Shown here: positions 33,012 to 43,097 of the stretch, piece after piece
Layout: each line of letters begins with the position of its first letter
Position numbering within the stretch: the first letter of the stretch is position 1
NCBI RefSeq assembly: GCF_900184995.1
Contig: NZ_LT860098.1
Location: 501,001 to 565,000, forward strand
Source of the DNA: Konateibacter massiliensis
GTDB taxonomy: Bacteria; Bacillota; Clostridia; Lachnospirales; Lachnospiraceae
Length of the DNA: 64,000 nt
Direction: 5' to 3'
Position numbers and translations under genes: made by a program
Notes under the pieces: model-generated
Databases searched by the model: none
Seen by the model: only the letters and a program-made list of their open reading frames with translations
Told to the model about the DNA's origin: nothing

Positions 33012-34698
33012 ATTCTGTCCACCTTTCCGTGACCGCGCGCTTCATTTCCTCTGTCATCTCAATGTCATTCGGCCACTCTCTCGTAAGTCCCTCACTCTTT
33101 AATTTTCTTGTCGCGTCAATGCCAATCTTTTGTCCGAGAATTACCAAATCTCTTCCCGCATCAATATTGTTAAATACCTTCCACATCACCGTTGAACTAT
33201 CCTTTGGATCAACGGTGTTATCCACACAGATAACAAATTTCTCGGGATTTATCCCCATGTATTCCGTCACGGTTTGTTTTCCTTCGAAATCCTTTGTCTT
33301 GTTGATTGGCAGAATCACGATTGTGTCCTCCAACCCTTCTTCCGCAGGCAGATTGTTTTTGGTTGCATCTACACCGAGACGGCAGCCGTAAAGTGCCTTG
33401 CCGGATGAGTGATCCAGTGCATCCAGCGGACCTTCACAGAAGAAAAGACTCTCTCTTACCTTCACGTTTTTTAGAACCGCTTCCTTCACCTTCTCAAGAT
33501 TTTGAACATCCACCGTCTCATCCACAGCGACAATAAGCTTTGTGTACATCATCTGCCCCATGCCCCACATCGCATTCATAACCTTGCGTGCCGCGCCGGG
33601 ATAATTGTTCTTAACCGAAACAATGGCACAGTTGTGGAAAACTCCCTCAAGCGGAAGATTCAAATCAACCAGCTCCGGTATCTGCATCTGCAAGAGAGGC
33701 AGAAAAATACGCTCCGTCGCCTTCGCCATATAACAATCCTCCATCGGAGGCTTGCCCACCACAGTCGCAGGATAAACCGCCTCCCTCTTGTGGGTAATAC
33801 ACGTCACATGAAAACGGGGGTAAAAATCCGCCAGTGAGTAATAGCCTGTGTGGTCGCCAAAAGGACCCTCCAGCACCAATTCCTCGGTCGGGTCCACATA
33901 CCCCTCCAATATAAACTCGGCATCTGCCGGAACATAAATATCATTTGTGACAGATTTCACAAGCTTGACGCCTTTCTTTCGAAGCCAGCCTGCCAGCATC
34001 ATCTCATCAATTTCCTTTGGGAGCGGTGCTGTCGCGGCATAGGTGATTGCCGGATCACAGCCAAGCGCAACCGAAACCGGCATCTTTTGACCTTTTTCAG
34101 CATAGGAAGCAAATATTTTGGAACCATCCTTGTGCTTGTGCCAATGCATCCCTGTGCTTGTCCGATCTAGAATCTGCATCCGGTACATACCGACATTCTG
34201 CCGGCGGCTTCCCGCCTCTTTCGTAAATACGAGCGGCAGCGTAAAAAACCTCCCTGCATCCTCCGGCCAGCACTTTAGCACAGGCAAGGAAAACAAATCA
34301 GGCTCTCTCTCAATAACCTGCTGGCATTTCCCGCGCCGAAAACTCTTATGCGGAAACACATGCAAAAGCCGAAAAAATCTCGGAATACTTTTCACCAGTC
34401 CGCTTATTGAAAAATATTGCTCAAAATTTAAATAGCGGGCAATTTCCTCACCGATATCGTCCAGATTCTCCGCTCCAAGCGCCATGCTCATACGCTTGTA
34501 GCTTCCCATTGCATTCATCACAACGGGATATTTTGACCCCTTAACTTCTTGAAACAGCAAAGCAGGACCGTGCGATTTACTCACACGATCCGCTATTTCA
34601 GTTATTTCAAGTTCCGGTGATACCGGTACCTTTATTCTCTTTAATTCCCCTTTTGCCTCCAAATCCGTCAGGAAGCTCTGCAAATCTCGATAAGCCAT
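32998..34698 (-). CDS. UbiD-family decarboxylase (MqnL-like)
   Basis: Prenyl-FMN-dependent (de)carboxylase of 566 residues. GRFFTLPLVFTKEAGSRRQN and the later EGPFGDHTGYYS contain residues that bind prFMN and the catalytic Glu-Arg-Glu network; the second segment is the family signature. The long C-terminal extension fits the menaquinone-type UbiD (about 480-600) rather than short phenolic-acid decarboxylases. It heads the operon UbiD-UbiA-UbiX-ABC. The likely reaction is removal of the ring carboxylate from a prenylated aromatic acid. Confidence 0.9.
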   Translation of the reverse strand: MAYRDLQSFLTDLEAKGELKRIKVPVSPELEITEIADRVSKSHGPALLFQEVKGSKYPVVMNAMGSYKRMSMALGAENLDDIGEEIARYLNFEQYFSISGLVKSIPRFFRLLHVFPHKSFRRGKCQQVIEREPDLFSLPVLKCWPEDAGRFFTLPLVFTKEAGSRRQNVGMYRMQILDRTSTGMHWHKHKDGSKIFASYAEKGQKMPVSVALGCDPAITYAATAPLPKEIDEMMLAGWLRKKGVKLVKSVTNDIYVPADAEFILEGYVDPTEELVLEGPFGDHTGYYSLADFYPRFHVTCITHKREAVYPATVVGKPPMEDCYMAKATERIFLPLLQMQIPELVDLNLPLEGVFHNCAIVSVKNNYPGAARKVMNAMWGMGQMMYTKLIVAVDETVDVQNLEKVKEAVLKNVKVRESLFFCEGPLDALDHSSGKALYGCRLGVDATKNNLPAEEGLEDTIVILPINKTKDFEGKQTVTEYMGINPEKFVICVDNTVDPKDSSTVMWKVFNNIDAGRDLVILGQKIGIDATRKLKSEGLTREWPNDIEMTEEMKRAVTERWTEYGID

Positions 34699-34791
34699 GA
34701 AAATACCTCTTTCTTTGCTACTTCGAGATTATTATATATCCAATTGGATAAGTTTGTAAACCTTTTTAGACATTTGAGGGTTTGTTGTATT

Positions 34792-36276
<1,485 letters not shown>

Positions 36277-36349
36277 CTATGCGATCAATTTCTGTTTCCT
36301 GTTAACCAAAGTATAGCATAACCAAAAACTGTTTTCTTTATTTAGAAGG

Positions 36350-36364
36350 AGTTTGGACCAAACT
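36350..36364. promoter_or_regulatory. 15-bp palindrome upstream of the GH1 gene
   Basis: AGTTTGGACCAAACT is a perfect dyad around its central base. A minus-strand TATACT (36310-36315) lies downstream, placing the dyad near -54 relative to the expected start. It is a likely site for the RpiR-type sugar-phosphate regulator encoded next door. Confidence 0.5.
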
Positions 36365-36369
36365 GTCAG

Positions 36370-36419
36370 AAAAAGGCTATTCCTTTTGACACTATCGTGT
36401 CAGTCCGGAAAGCCTTTTT
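36370..36419 (-). terminator. Terminator after the RpiR-type gene
   Basis: AAAAAGGCT (36370-36378) and AGCCTTTTT (36411-36419) form the base, with an inner TGACAC/GTGTCA stem (36387-36402). T-rich ends on both strands suggest it works in either direction; it separates the RpiR gene from the GH1 gene. Confidence 0.75.
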
Positions 36420-36425
36420 GTTTTT

Positions 36426-37283
36426 CTAAGTAATTTCGGTTTCTGTTACACCTTCAAAATTCCGTTTCATTTTCAAATATAGGTCCTTCTGTTTATCATA
36501 GCGTTTTACGAGAAGTCCCATATAGATAAGGTCAAAAATATAATTCGTGCTGATTCCGATGGCACTGTGCTCAATGCCTGCCGGAATATTCCCCTCCACC
36601 ATAAGGACAACCTCATCACAGTGCTGCTTCATCTCCTTTGAGGCAGCTCCCGCAATGCCGACCACATAAATACCATAGCGCTTCAATGACTTCGCAATGT
36701 TTATGATGGACGGGTTTCTGCCCGAGAGACTGATCACGATAGCCGCCACCTTGACATTGTTCTTATTTGTTACCCAAAATGCCTCATTGATGGAAGTAAA
36801 CGCAGAGCTTTCAATTCCGATCGTGCCAAACTTATGCGCCGTTGCCTCTCCAATCGCATAGCCAAGCCCGGAGGAATAAAAATCAATCCGGTCCATCTGG
36901 TTGAGCTGGTTCGTAACCCGTTTTATCACATTGTGATCGAGCTGCTCATGCATTTTGGAAAGCACACTCTCATAGAGAAAATCAAGTGTTTTCATATAAT
37001 CAGAATATTTACTCTTATTGTCGAGAGCGAATAGCGAAGCGGGATCAGGTGCTTTGTTCGCCAGCGCATTCTCCGCAAATATCAGCTTTTTCAATTCCTG
37101 ATACCCTGTCGTTCCAAGCTTCTTACACAGCCGTATAACGGAGGATTTGCTCGTCAGCGTCTCCCTGGCAAGCTCCTCTGCCGTAAACTGCTGCACCTCC
37201 TCCGCATGGCTTAAGATGTAGTCCGCTATGCTTTTTTCACTTCCCGTAAATCCTGACTGATTACGCAGCTTTTCCAGTATCAT
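36426..37283 (-). CDS. MurR/RpiR-family transcriptional regulator
   Basis: Regulator of 285 residues: an N-terminal HTH_6 domain (1-77, with LARETLTSKSSVIRLCKKLG) and a SIS sugar-phosphate-binding domain (about 125-260, GLGYAIGEATAHKFG and AAIVISLSGRNPSI). RpiR proteins respond to phosphorylated sugars. It overlaps the AraC gene by 4 bases (ATGA), so both are co-expressed, and it is the likely regulator of the GH1 gene. Confidence 0.92.
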   Translation of the reverse strand: MILEKLRNQSGFTGSEKSIADYILSHAEEVQQFTAEELARETLTSKSSVIRLCKKLGTTGYQELKKLIFAENALANKAPDPASLFALDNKSKYSDYMKTLDFLYESVLSKMHEQLDHNVIKRVTNQLNQMDRIDFYSSGLGYAIGEATAHKFGTIGIESSAFTSINEAFWVTNKNNVKVAAIVISLSGRNPSIINIAKSLKRYGIYVVGIAGAASKEMKQHCDEVVLMVEGNIPAGIEHSAIGISTNYIFDLIYMGLLVKRYDKQKDLYLKMKRNFEGVTETEIT

Positions 37284-38221
37284 TTGGTTACCTCTATATT
37301 CGTTGGTGTTTTTAATTTCATTTTATCTCGTATCATCTCCAAAGCTTCCTGCCTAAACAGCTTTGTCTCGATAGAATCCGGCGCCGCGACGGCACCCTCC
37401 TGCACACTCAGACTGCGGTACTGCTTTGGCGAACATTCATAATGCTTCATAAATACCTGATAGAGATACCGATAGTCGGAATAACCGCATTCCTGACAAA
37501 TCTCCAGCAGGCTCTTATTTGTATTGCGAATCAAATATTTTGCCTGATTAAAACGAAGCTCTCCAATGTATTCCTGAAAGGAGCGGTTTAAATTTTCCTT
37601 GATAAAGCGCGACAGATAGTTCAAGGACAAATTTTCCTCCTTAGCAAGCGATTTTAAGCTTATTTTCTCCATATAATGGTTTTTGGCATAGCGAAGAATC
37701 CGCTTTAGGCGCAGTGCCTTTTCTTCATTGCTCTTTTTCTCAAGCTCCGTTGTAATATGGTATGGAAACTCCTCCAACAGCTCTTTGAATATCTGATAAA
37801 CAAGTGCCGCACATTCCAAGCTGTAATGTTCTCCCTGGCAAAGATAGGCGTTTGACAGCTCAAACATCAGTTTGTGAAGTCTGTCATTCTCATATTTTGC
37901 AAGATAAAAGGAGTCAAATTCCAGATAGGAGATATACGGGGCAACGTTTTCAAAAAACTCCGGTGCAATCTGAAGGCAAATCATAAAAGGATTCTGCCCT
38001 GCCGCCTCAATCTCATGAACCTGATTGGGGTTAAAAATCACATAGGAGCCGGCTTGAAATGATTTTCGCATCGTTCCCACATGAAAAATTGCCTCACAAC
38101 CAAGATTGTAAACAAGCTCAAACTCCTTGTGCATATGGGGCGAACGATATTTGATTTTATTGAACAGCAGATTGACCGATTTAATACTATCAGACTGTAT
38201 AATCTCAAATTCACCTTTCAT
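37280..38221 (-). CDS. AraC-family regulator with N-terminal cupin
   Basis: Regulator of 313 residues. The N-terminal cupin-like sugar-sensing domain (about 10-150, SYVIFNPNQVHEIEA) is followed by two HTH units at the C-terminus (about 190-300, LKSLAKEENLSLNYLSRFIK and LEICQECGYSDYRYLYQVF). GGGAGGAG sits before the ATG at 38221, so the longer frame is rejected. It is divergent from xylA, whose activator it may be. A tandem CTATTATAA repeat (38235-38255) lies in its own promoter region. Confidence 0.9.
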   Translation of the reverse strand: MKGEFEIIQSDSIKSVNLLFNKIKYRSPHMHKEFELVYNLGCEAIFHVGTMRKSFQAGSYVIFNPNQVHEIEAAGQNPFMICLQIAPEFFENVAPYISYLEFDSFYLAKYENDRLHKLMFELSNAYLCQGEHYSLECAALVYQIFKELLEEFPYHITTELEKKSNEEKALRLKRILRYAKNHYMEKISLKSLAKEENLSLNYLSRFIKENLNRSFQEYIGELRFNQAKYLIRNTNKSLLEICQECGYSDYRYLYQVFMKHYECSPKQYRSLSVQEGAVAAPDSIETKLFRQEALEMIRDKMKLKTPTNIEVTK

Positions 38222-38358
38222 GTACTTCTCCTCCCTATTATAAATTCTATTATAATAAAAAAACAAAAAAAAGGAAAGCTAAAAGGTAAGATTGTACTAT
38301 TTTATTGGGTAAGAAAGCCCATGATTTTTTCCCATAAACCGCTATAATAAAGGTAACA

Positions 38359-38377
38359 GATAACGATAATCATTTTA
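38359..38377. promoter_or_regulatory. Fur-box-like sequence before xylA
   Basis: GATAACGATAATCATTTTA matches the classical 19-base Fur consensus at 16 positions. It lies between a TATAAT (38343-38348) and the xylA ribosome site AAGGAGGAG. Iron control of xylose isomerase would be unexpected, so chance in AT-rich DNA remains likely. Confidence 0.3.
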
Positions 38378-38392
38378 TAAAGGAGGAGCAAT

Positions 38393-39709
38393 ATGTCATA
38401 TTTTAATGTAGGAAAAATCAACTATGAGGGAGCAGAGAGCAAAAACCCGTTTTCCTTTAAGTTTTATAACCCCGAAGAACTTGTGCTTGGAAAACCGATG
38501 AAGGACCACTGCCGCTTTGCCATGTCCTATTGGCACACCTTTACTTATATGGGAAACGACCCGTTTGGCGGAGCTACAATGTACCGTCCTTGGGATGTGA
38601 CGGAAGATTCCGTTGAAAAGGCAATCGAGCGTGTACATGCAGCGTTTGAATTTATGGAAAAGATGCAGATTCCGTTTTTCTGCTTCCATGATGCAGACAT
38701 TGCACCGAGAGGAAAAACTCTTGCAGAGACAAATGAGATCTTGGATAAAATTGTTGCAGTAATCAAAGAGGAAATGAAGCGCACCGGAATCAAGTGTCTC
38801 TGGGGCACAACAAATGCCTTCGGCGATGACAAATTTGTTCACGGCGCAGGAACTTCCTGCAACGCAACTGTATTTGCTTACGCTGCCGCACAGATTAAAA
38901 AGGCGATGGAAATTACAAAAGAGCTTGGCGGCGAAAACTATGTATTCTGGGGCGGACGTGAGGGCTATGAGACACTTCTAAACACAGATACCGGTTTGGA
39001 GCTTGACAATCTGGCACGCCTTTTGAAAATGGCGGTTGACTATGCAAAGGAAATCAATTTTACCGGACAATTCTTAATTGAGCCAAAACCGAAGGAGCCA
39101 ACAAAGCACCAGTATGATTTTGACACAGCTACCGTACTTGCTTTTTTAAGAAAATACGATTTAATCGACTATTTCAAGCTGAATATTGAGGCAAATCACG
39201 CAACGCTTGCACAGCACACCTTCCAGCATGAATTGAATCAGTGCCGGATTAACGGAGTACTCGGAAGTGTTGACGCCAATCAAGGTGATCCGATGCTTGG
39301 CTGGGATACAGACCAATTCCCGACTAACCTTTATGACACCGTACTTGCTATGTATGAAATTTTACTGGCAGGCGGACTGACAAAGGGCGGACTCAATTTT
39401 GACTCTAAGGTACGCCGCGGCTCCTTTGAGGAGGACGATTTATTCCTTGCCTATATTGCCGGAATGGATACCTTTGCTCACGGCTTGAAGGTTGCTGCCG
39501 CATTGCTGGATGACAAAGTGTTAGAGGATTTCAAGGCAAAACGCTATGCAAGCTACACAGAAGGACTTGGCAAGGACATTGTTGAGGGCAAGGTTGGCTT
39601 TAAAGAGCTGGAAGCTTATTCACTTGAGCATGGTGTGACAAAGAACACCTCCGGCCGTCAGGAGATGCTGGAAGCTATTTTGAACCAATATATTGTGAAT
39701 GTAAAATAA
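38393..39709 (+). CDS. xylA: Xylose isomerase
   Basis: Enzyme of 438 residues, the class II length, that converts D-xylose to D-xylulose in the cytoplasm. The catalytic His-Asp region [12 protein letters not shown] (about 98-109), [16 protein letters not shown], the metal Glu in [17 protein letters not shown], and [17 protein letters not shown] are all intact. The start follows AAGGAGGAG. No xylulokinase or xylose transporter gene is adjacent; the xylan-degrading genes lie 6-25 kb downstream. It is divergent from an AraC-type gene and ends in a strong terminator. Confidence 0.97.
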   Translation: MSYFNVGKINYEGAESKNPFSFKFYNPEELVLGKPMKDHCRFAMSYWHTFTYMGNDPFGGATMYRPWDVTEDSVEKAIERVHAAFEFMEKMQIPFFCFHDADIAPRGKTLAETNEILDKIVAVIKEEMKRTGIKCLWGTTNAFGDDKFVHGAGTSCNATVFAYAAAQIKKAMEITKELGGENYVFWGGREGYETLLNTDTGLELDNLARLLKMAVDYAKEINFTGQFLIEPKPKEPTKHQYDFDTATVLAFLRKYDLIDYFKLNIEANHATLAQHTFQHELNQCRINGVLGSVDANQGDPMLGWDTDQFPTNLYDTVLAMYEILLAGGLTKGGLNFDSKVRRGSFEEDDLFLAYIAGMDTFAHGLKVAAALLDDKVLEDFKAKRYASYTEGLGKDIVEGKVGFKELEAYSLEHGVTKNTSGRQEMLEAILNQYIVNVK

Positions 39710-39733
39710 ATAAGGTATATACAAGATAAAACA

Positions 39734-39780
39734 GAGAGGAGTCCGTTGCATTCCCAAAAAATAAGCAACGGACTCCTCTC
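39734..39780 (+). terminator. Terminator of xylA
   Basis: GAGAGGAGTCCGTTGC (39734-39749) and GCAACGGACTCCTCTC (39765-39780) are perfect 16-base inverted copies, 25 bases after the xylA stop, followed by a short T-rich tail. Confidence 0.8.
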
Positions 39781-39792
39781 CATTTTGTTATA

Positions 39793-40014
39793 TCAATCAA
39801 TAAAATTTCTATTTTTTATTTCAAATAATAATCCAAAACCAGCAAAAATTGAAATAATACTTCCGGCTAAATTCATACTCAGTTCACTCCCTATCCCCCA
39901 TGAATTGCTTTTAAGTATTAATATTATTCCAAGTAAAAATAAAAAAACCAGTATAAATAATAATGATATTTTAATAATTGTATTTTTTTGCAATATAATT
40001 ATAATCACCCCCAT
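39793..40014 (-). CDS. Small hypothetical membrane protein
   Basis: A 73-residue frame with two hydrophobic helices separated by a short polar turn (about 10-33 and 48-66) and a charged end (FEIKNRNFID). Very AT-rich. The ATG at 40014 lacks a good ribosome site; GGGGGTGA just downstream could instead drive a TTG start giving about 64 residues. The opposite-strand frame over the same region looks like its shadow. No function is known, and it occupies the otherwise empty 396-base gap between xylA and the tannase-like gene. Confidence 0.5.
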   Translation of the reverse strand: MGVIIIILQKNTIIKISLLFILVFLFLLGIILILKSNSWGIGSELSMNLAGSIISIFAGFGLLFEIKNRNFID

Positions 40015-40105
40015 TTTCTTTTAATTATATTAACGCAGGCAAATTTGTCAAGTATAATCATTTTATAAGAGGTGGCTAGTTCCATTATATAGCTCATATT
40101 GACAA

Positions 40106-41557
40106 TCAAATACTACTGCATATCGCATCCATCCATTCAAATAACTCATCTAAATCATAGTCACCCGCATGAAGAACACCCCAAGGCAGGTGATAATCCA
40201 CCTCGACACCATTGTTTCGAAGAAACAGCGTCAGTATTGCCGATATCGCAAGTGAAGTATCTCTATCCACCGCACCGTGGCGAATACGATAATGTTTCGC
40301 CGTGTCAGCCTTGTTATCTTCGATGTAATTCATCGGGTTCATCATCTTAACCTGCTTTTCGTCTGCCAGCTCACCGTTTACAGCACTATGCCTTTTGCTA
40401 AACTCTGTAAAATGGCGAAACTCGGTGTCTGCGGTTCCAAACAGCTCATTTTCAGGTGTTCCCATTGAAATGTTATCAAATGCCAGTGTCTCCTTCATTC
40501 TGGTTCGGAAAAGCACATATTTTTCAAAGTCAACGGCTGTCACCTTTCCAGCTTCCACGGTCAGAAAGTCAAGGCTTCCGGCTGTTGCCTTATGAGACGG
40601 GCTTTGCATATTCCGTAAATCCTTACCAAGGTCCAACACCCGCTGCGCCGATGCCATAATCTGTTTCGTCACAAACTCCTTAAAACTTCCGTCTCCGTCC
40701 TCATCCGCTTCCATGACTGCTCCGTCCGCGTCTCTAAGCTTCAGCCCGTTTAAATAAGCCGGAAACAACGCTTTCGCCTCCTTGGAAAGTTCCTGCTGAA
40801 GACTCGTCATCTCACCGTCCACCGGTGTCATGGTCGGTCTTACCTCACCTTTTGCAGGCGGACCAAATTTTATTCTGTGGTAATTATTTAAGCCGCAGAA
40901 CTCCCACTCATACGCCATATCCGCATGGTCTAGGTTGGTGATTGGGCAATAGCAGGAGGACGCAAAAACATCATCTCTCTCCTTAGCCGCACCAAGCTCT
41001 TTCAAATACGGCTCGTAGTCAGCATGATTTCCCGTTGCTCCAAGCAAAGAAGAAAGCGCACCGCCGGCACTTGTTCCGTTTGTGATAATCCGTTCCACAT
41101 CCCCCGGTACCTTTCCCTTGTTATAGCGAAGATAGCGGATTGCCGCCTTCTGATCCACAACACAGGCCGGTGCCGTACCAATGAACTTTCCTTCTTTATT
41201 TTTTAGACCTCTGCCCCTCACTCCGGCAGACACAACGACAAAGCCCCGAAGCAGCGCATAAAACGTGGCATTCGTATCTCCCATAAAATTTTTCCCCGGA
41301 CGCTCGACAGGTCCCGGCATATAGCCGCCCACGGTGTTCGGAAAAAAGATTGGTGCCGTATGTAAATCCCATGCTCCAAAAGTCTTTTCTTCATAATATG
41401 CCTCCGGCACAAAAATACTCAGCGAATGATATTTTATATCTACGGGATTTTTCACATATACAATATTTTCAAAAGCGCGGTAAGTCAGCTCCTTGTCATC
41501 CAATATCACCGTCTCAACCGTGTACTTTTCATTATCAAACTCTAGCTTATACGCCAT
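40106..41557 (-). CDS. Subtype-B tannase / esterase-like alpha/beta hydrolase
   Basis: Hydrolase of 483 residues. The nucleophile motif TNGTSAGGALSSLLGATGNH (Ser about 168) and the VVVSAGVRGRG oxyanion segment match subtype-B bacterial tannases and related feruloyl-esterase-like enzymes, which cleave gallate or other aromatic esters. The C-terminal His region is GVLHAGDYDLDELF. There is no clear signal peptide, so it probably acts on imported substrates. GGAGGAGG precedes the ATG at 41557. A strong promoter and upstream direct repeats are present. Confidence 0.85.
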   Translation of the reverse strand: MAYKLEFDNEKYTVETVILDDKELTYRAFENIVYVKNPVDIKYHSLSIFVPEAYYEEKTFGAWDLHTAPIFFPNTVGGYMPGPVERPGKNFMGDTNATFYALLRGFVVVSAGVRGRGLKNKEGKFIGTAPACVVDQKAAIRYLRYNKGKVPGDVERIITNGTSAGGALSSLLGATGNHADYEPYLKELGAAKERDDVFASSCYCPITNLDHADMAYEWEFCGLNNYHRIKFGPPAKGEVRPTMTPVDGEMTSLQQELSKEAKALFPAYLNGLKLRDADGAVMEADEDGDGSFKEFVTKQIMASAQRVLDLGKDLRNMQSPSHKATAGSLDFLTVEAGKVTAVDFEKYVLFRTRMKETLAFDNISMGTPENELFGTADTEFRHFTEFSKRHSAVNGELADEKQVKMMNPMNYIEDNKADTAKHYRIRHGAVDRDTSLAISAILTLFLRNNGVEVDYHLPWGVLHAGDYDLDELFEWMDAICSSI

Positions 41558-41601
41558 ATTTACCTCCTCCATTGCCTCACCGATATACTATTATTAGTTT
41601 C

Positions 41602-41657
41602 ATTATACGAAATCGGTATTTTGATATCAATTCCATATTAGAGTTGATATATTCCAT
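41602..41657 (-). promoter_or_regulatory. Promoter of the tannase-like gene with two upstream direct repeats
   Basis: Minus-strand TTGATA (41625-41630) and TATAAT (41602-41607) with a 17-base spacer. Two similar copies, TTGATATCAATTCCAT (41621-41636) and TTGATATATTCCAT (41644-41657) in plus-strand reading, start 23 bases apart. The first overlaps the -35 box, the arrangement used by AraC-type activators. Confidence 0.65.
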
Positions 41658-41690
41658 TTCGGAATACTTCTGCGAGGTACGCATAAATAG

Positions 41691-41738
41691 TTTTTTATAC
41701 AATAGGAAGTTCGGAGAACTTTCCTATTGTATAAAAAA
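41691..41738. repeat. Perfect 18-bp inverted repeat
   Basis: TTTTTTATACAATAGGAA (41691-41708) and TTCCTATTGTATAAAAAA (41721-41738) are exact inverted copies, with further AGTTC/GAACT pairing inside. The A/T runs lie within the stem rather than after it, so it is not a standard terminator, although its A-run doubles as the T-tract of the adjacent terminator. Confidence 0.65.
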
Positions 41739-41763
41739 GCTGCCGCCAATTCAGGCAACAGCT
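41733..41763 (-). terminator. Terminator after the chemotaxis-receptor pseudogene
   Basis: On the minus strand GCTGTTGCC pairs with GGCGGCAGC (two internal mismatches) and is followed by six T, 27 bases past the receptor stop. Confidence 0.65.
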
Positions 41764-41789
41764 CCATTTATTCAAATCCTATCTTATCT

Positions 41790-43060
41790 TTAATTCAACT
41801 TAAAATCCGCAATCGAGCTCTTCAAGTGCCCTGAGCTTTCATTTAACAAATCTGTCTCTCCTACCAAGGCAGTCGCCTCACTAAGCAAAGCCTGCACTTC
41901 CTGGAAAATCAAGTTCACCTTATCCGAGCTGTTGTCTGCCGACTTTACAATATCCTCAATCCGTGAAAAAACACTTGCAATAGAGGAAGAAAGCTGCTGT
42001 GCGGTATCCCGGAAATCCCCGACCATGCAGTTGATGTGGTAAGCATCACTGCTATACTGCTCCACTATTTTAGAGAAATCATGATAGTCCTTCTTTACAT
42101 TGTTTGATATAAAATTCAAAAGTTCACTTGATTCCTGAATTAATTCTTTTACCGCTTTTACTACTTCCTTGATAACTACGTCAATCTTTCCTGTATTATC
42201 CGCAGCGTTGAGAGACAGCTCACGGATTTCCTGTGCAATGACAGAAAAGCCTTTTCCGCCTTCACCCGCTCGGCTTGATTCAATTGAAGCATTTAATGCA
42301 AGAAGGTTGGTCCTTGATGAAATCTGAATAATTGCCGTCAAAAGCACACTGATTTCATCGATAACCTGTGCATTTTGAATGGTTTCCTCCAGTCTTGTGC
42401 TCGTCTCCTGCAAAAGCGTTTCAGCGGTTTTGATAGAGCCTTCAATCGAACTTCTGGCAGAGATTGCTTTTTGCGAAAAATCCTCCGAAATATCGCTTCC
42501 CTCTGTCGCTTTTTTGGCGATCAACTTGACTGCTTCTTCAATCTTAGATGAAACAGAATTAAGAACTGCCGCATTTTGGGAAACAACCTCCATATCACTC
42601 GATACGTCTTCCGCATATGTATTAACCTCTTCAATTTGCTGGTGAAGCTCGGACAAGCCCTGCACATTTCCATTTGCAACGCTGTCTATGACAGCGGACT
42701 TGTCCTTCACCGTGTTAATCAGCTCTTTCAGGAATCCTTCATCTCATTTAAGTTATAAGCTAGCTCACCGATGGCATCCTCACTTTCAATATGAAGTTCA
42801 TGCGTAAAATCACCCTCGCCCATATATTTGAAATGCTCATTTAATTTTCCGATTGTCTTAATCAGCGTCACCCGCCCAATTCCAAAAGAAATCACTCCAA
42901 CTATAATGCCGGCAAACACACATGCCACCGTGAAATAAGATGCCGCTGTCTCAGATTTTGCAGTCATAAACAGGCTGGCAAACATGGGAAATATCACTCC
43001 CATTATAACTCCTGATAAAATACTTAAAATTAAATATCTCTGTATAATGCTCTTCTTCAT
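41790..43060 (-). pseudogene. Methyl-accepting chemotaxis protein, frameshifted
   Basis: Two frames make one receptor. 42728-43060 encodes two transmembrane helices with almost no outer loop and a HAMP domain, ending NLNEMKDS. 41790-42710 encodes the signalling domain with the conserved tip [20 protein letters not shown]. Adding one base near 42731-42736 restores [20 protein letters not shown] without any other change, so a single-base deletion (or a sequencing error) breaks a receptor of about 420 residues. The lack of a ligand domain suggests it sensed membrane or internal cues. It lies 37 bases after the diguanylate-cyclase gene and probably shares its transcript. Confidence 0.85.
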
Positions 43061-43097
43061 TTGTATATCTCCTAAAGTTCCCTAAATTTTCATTTTT

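Noticed and set aside
38396-38842. 148-codon minus-strand frame opposite xylA
   Set aside because: Shadow of xylose isomerase; no conserved features.
39746-40024. Plus-strand 92-codon frame after xylA
   Set aside because: It begins inside the xylA terminator and is rich in Ile/Asn from AT bias; the minus-strand frame has a better membrane-protein pattern.
40052-40080. ATAATCATTTTATAA shared with the xylA leader, followed by a ribosome-site-like GAGGTGG
   Set aside because: No gene follows on the plus strand; 15-base identity in AT-rich DNA may be chance, so it is not called a repeat.
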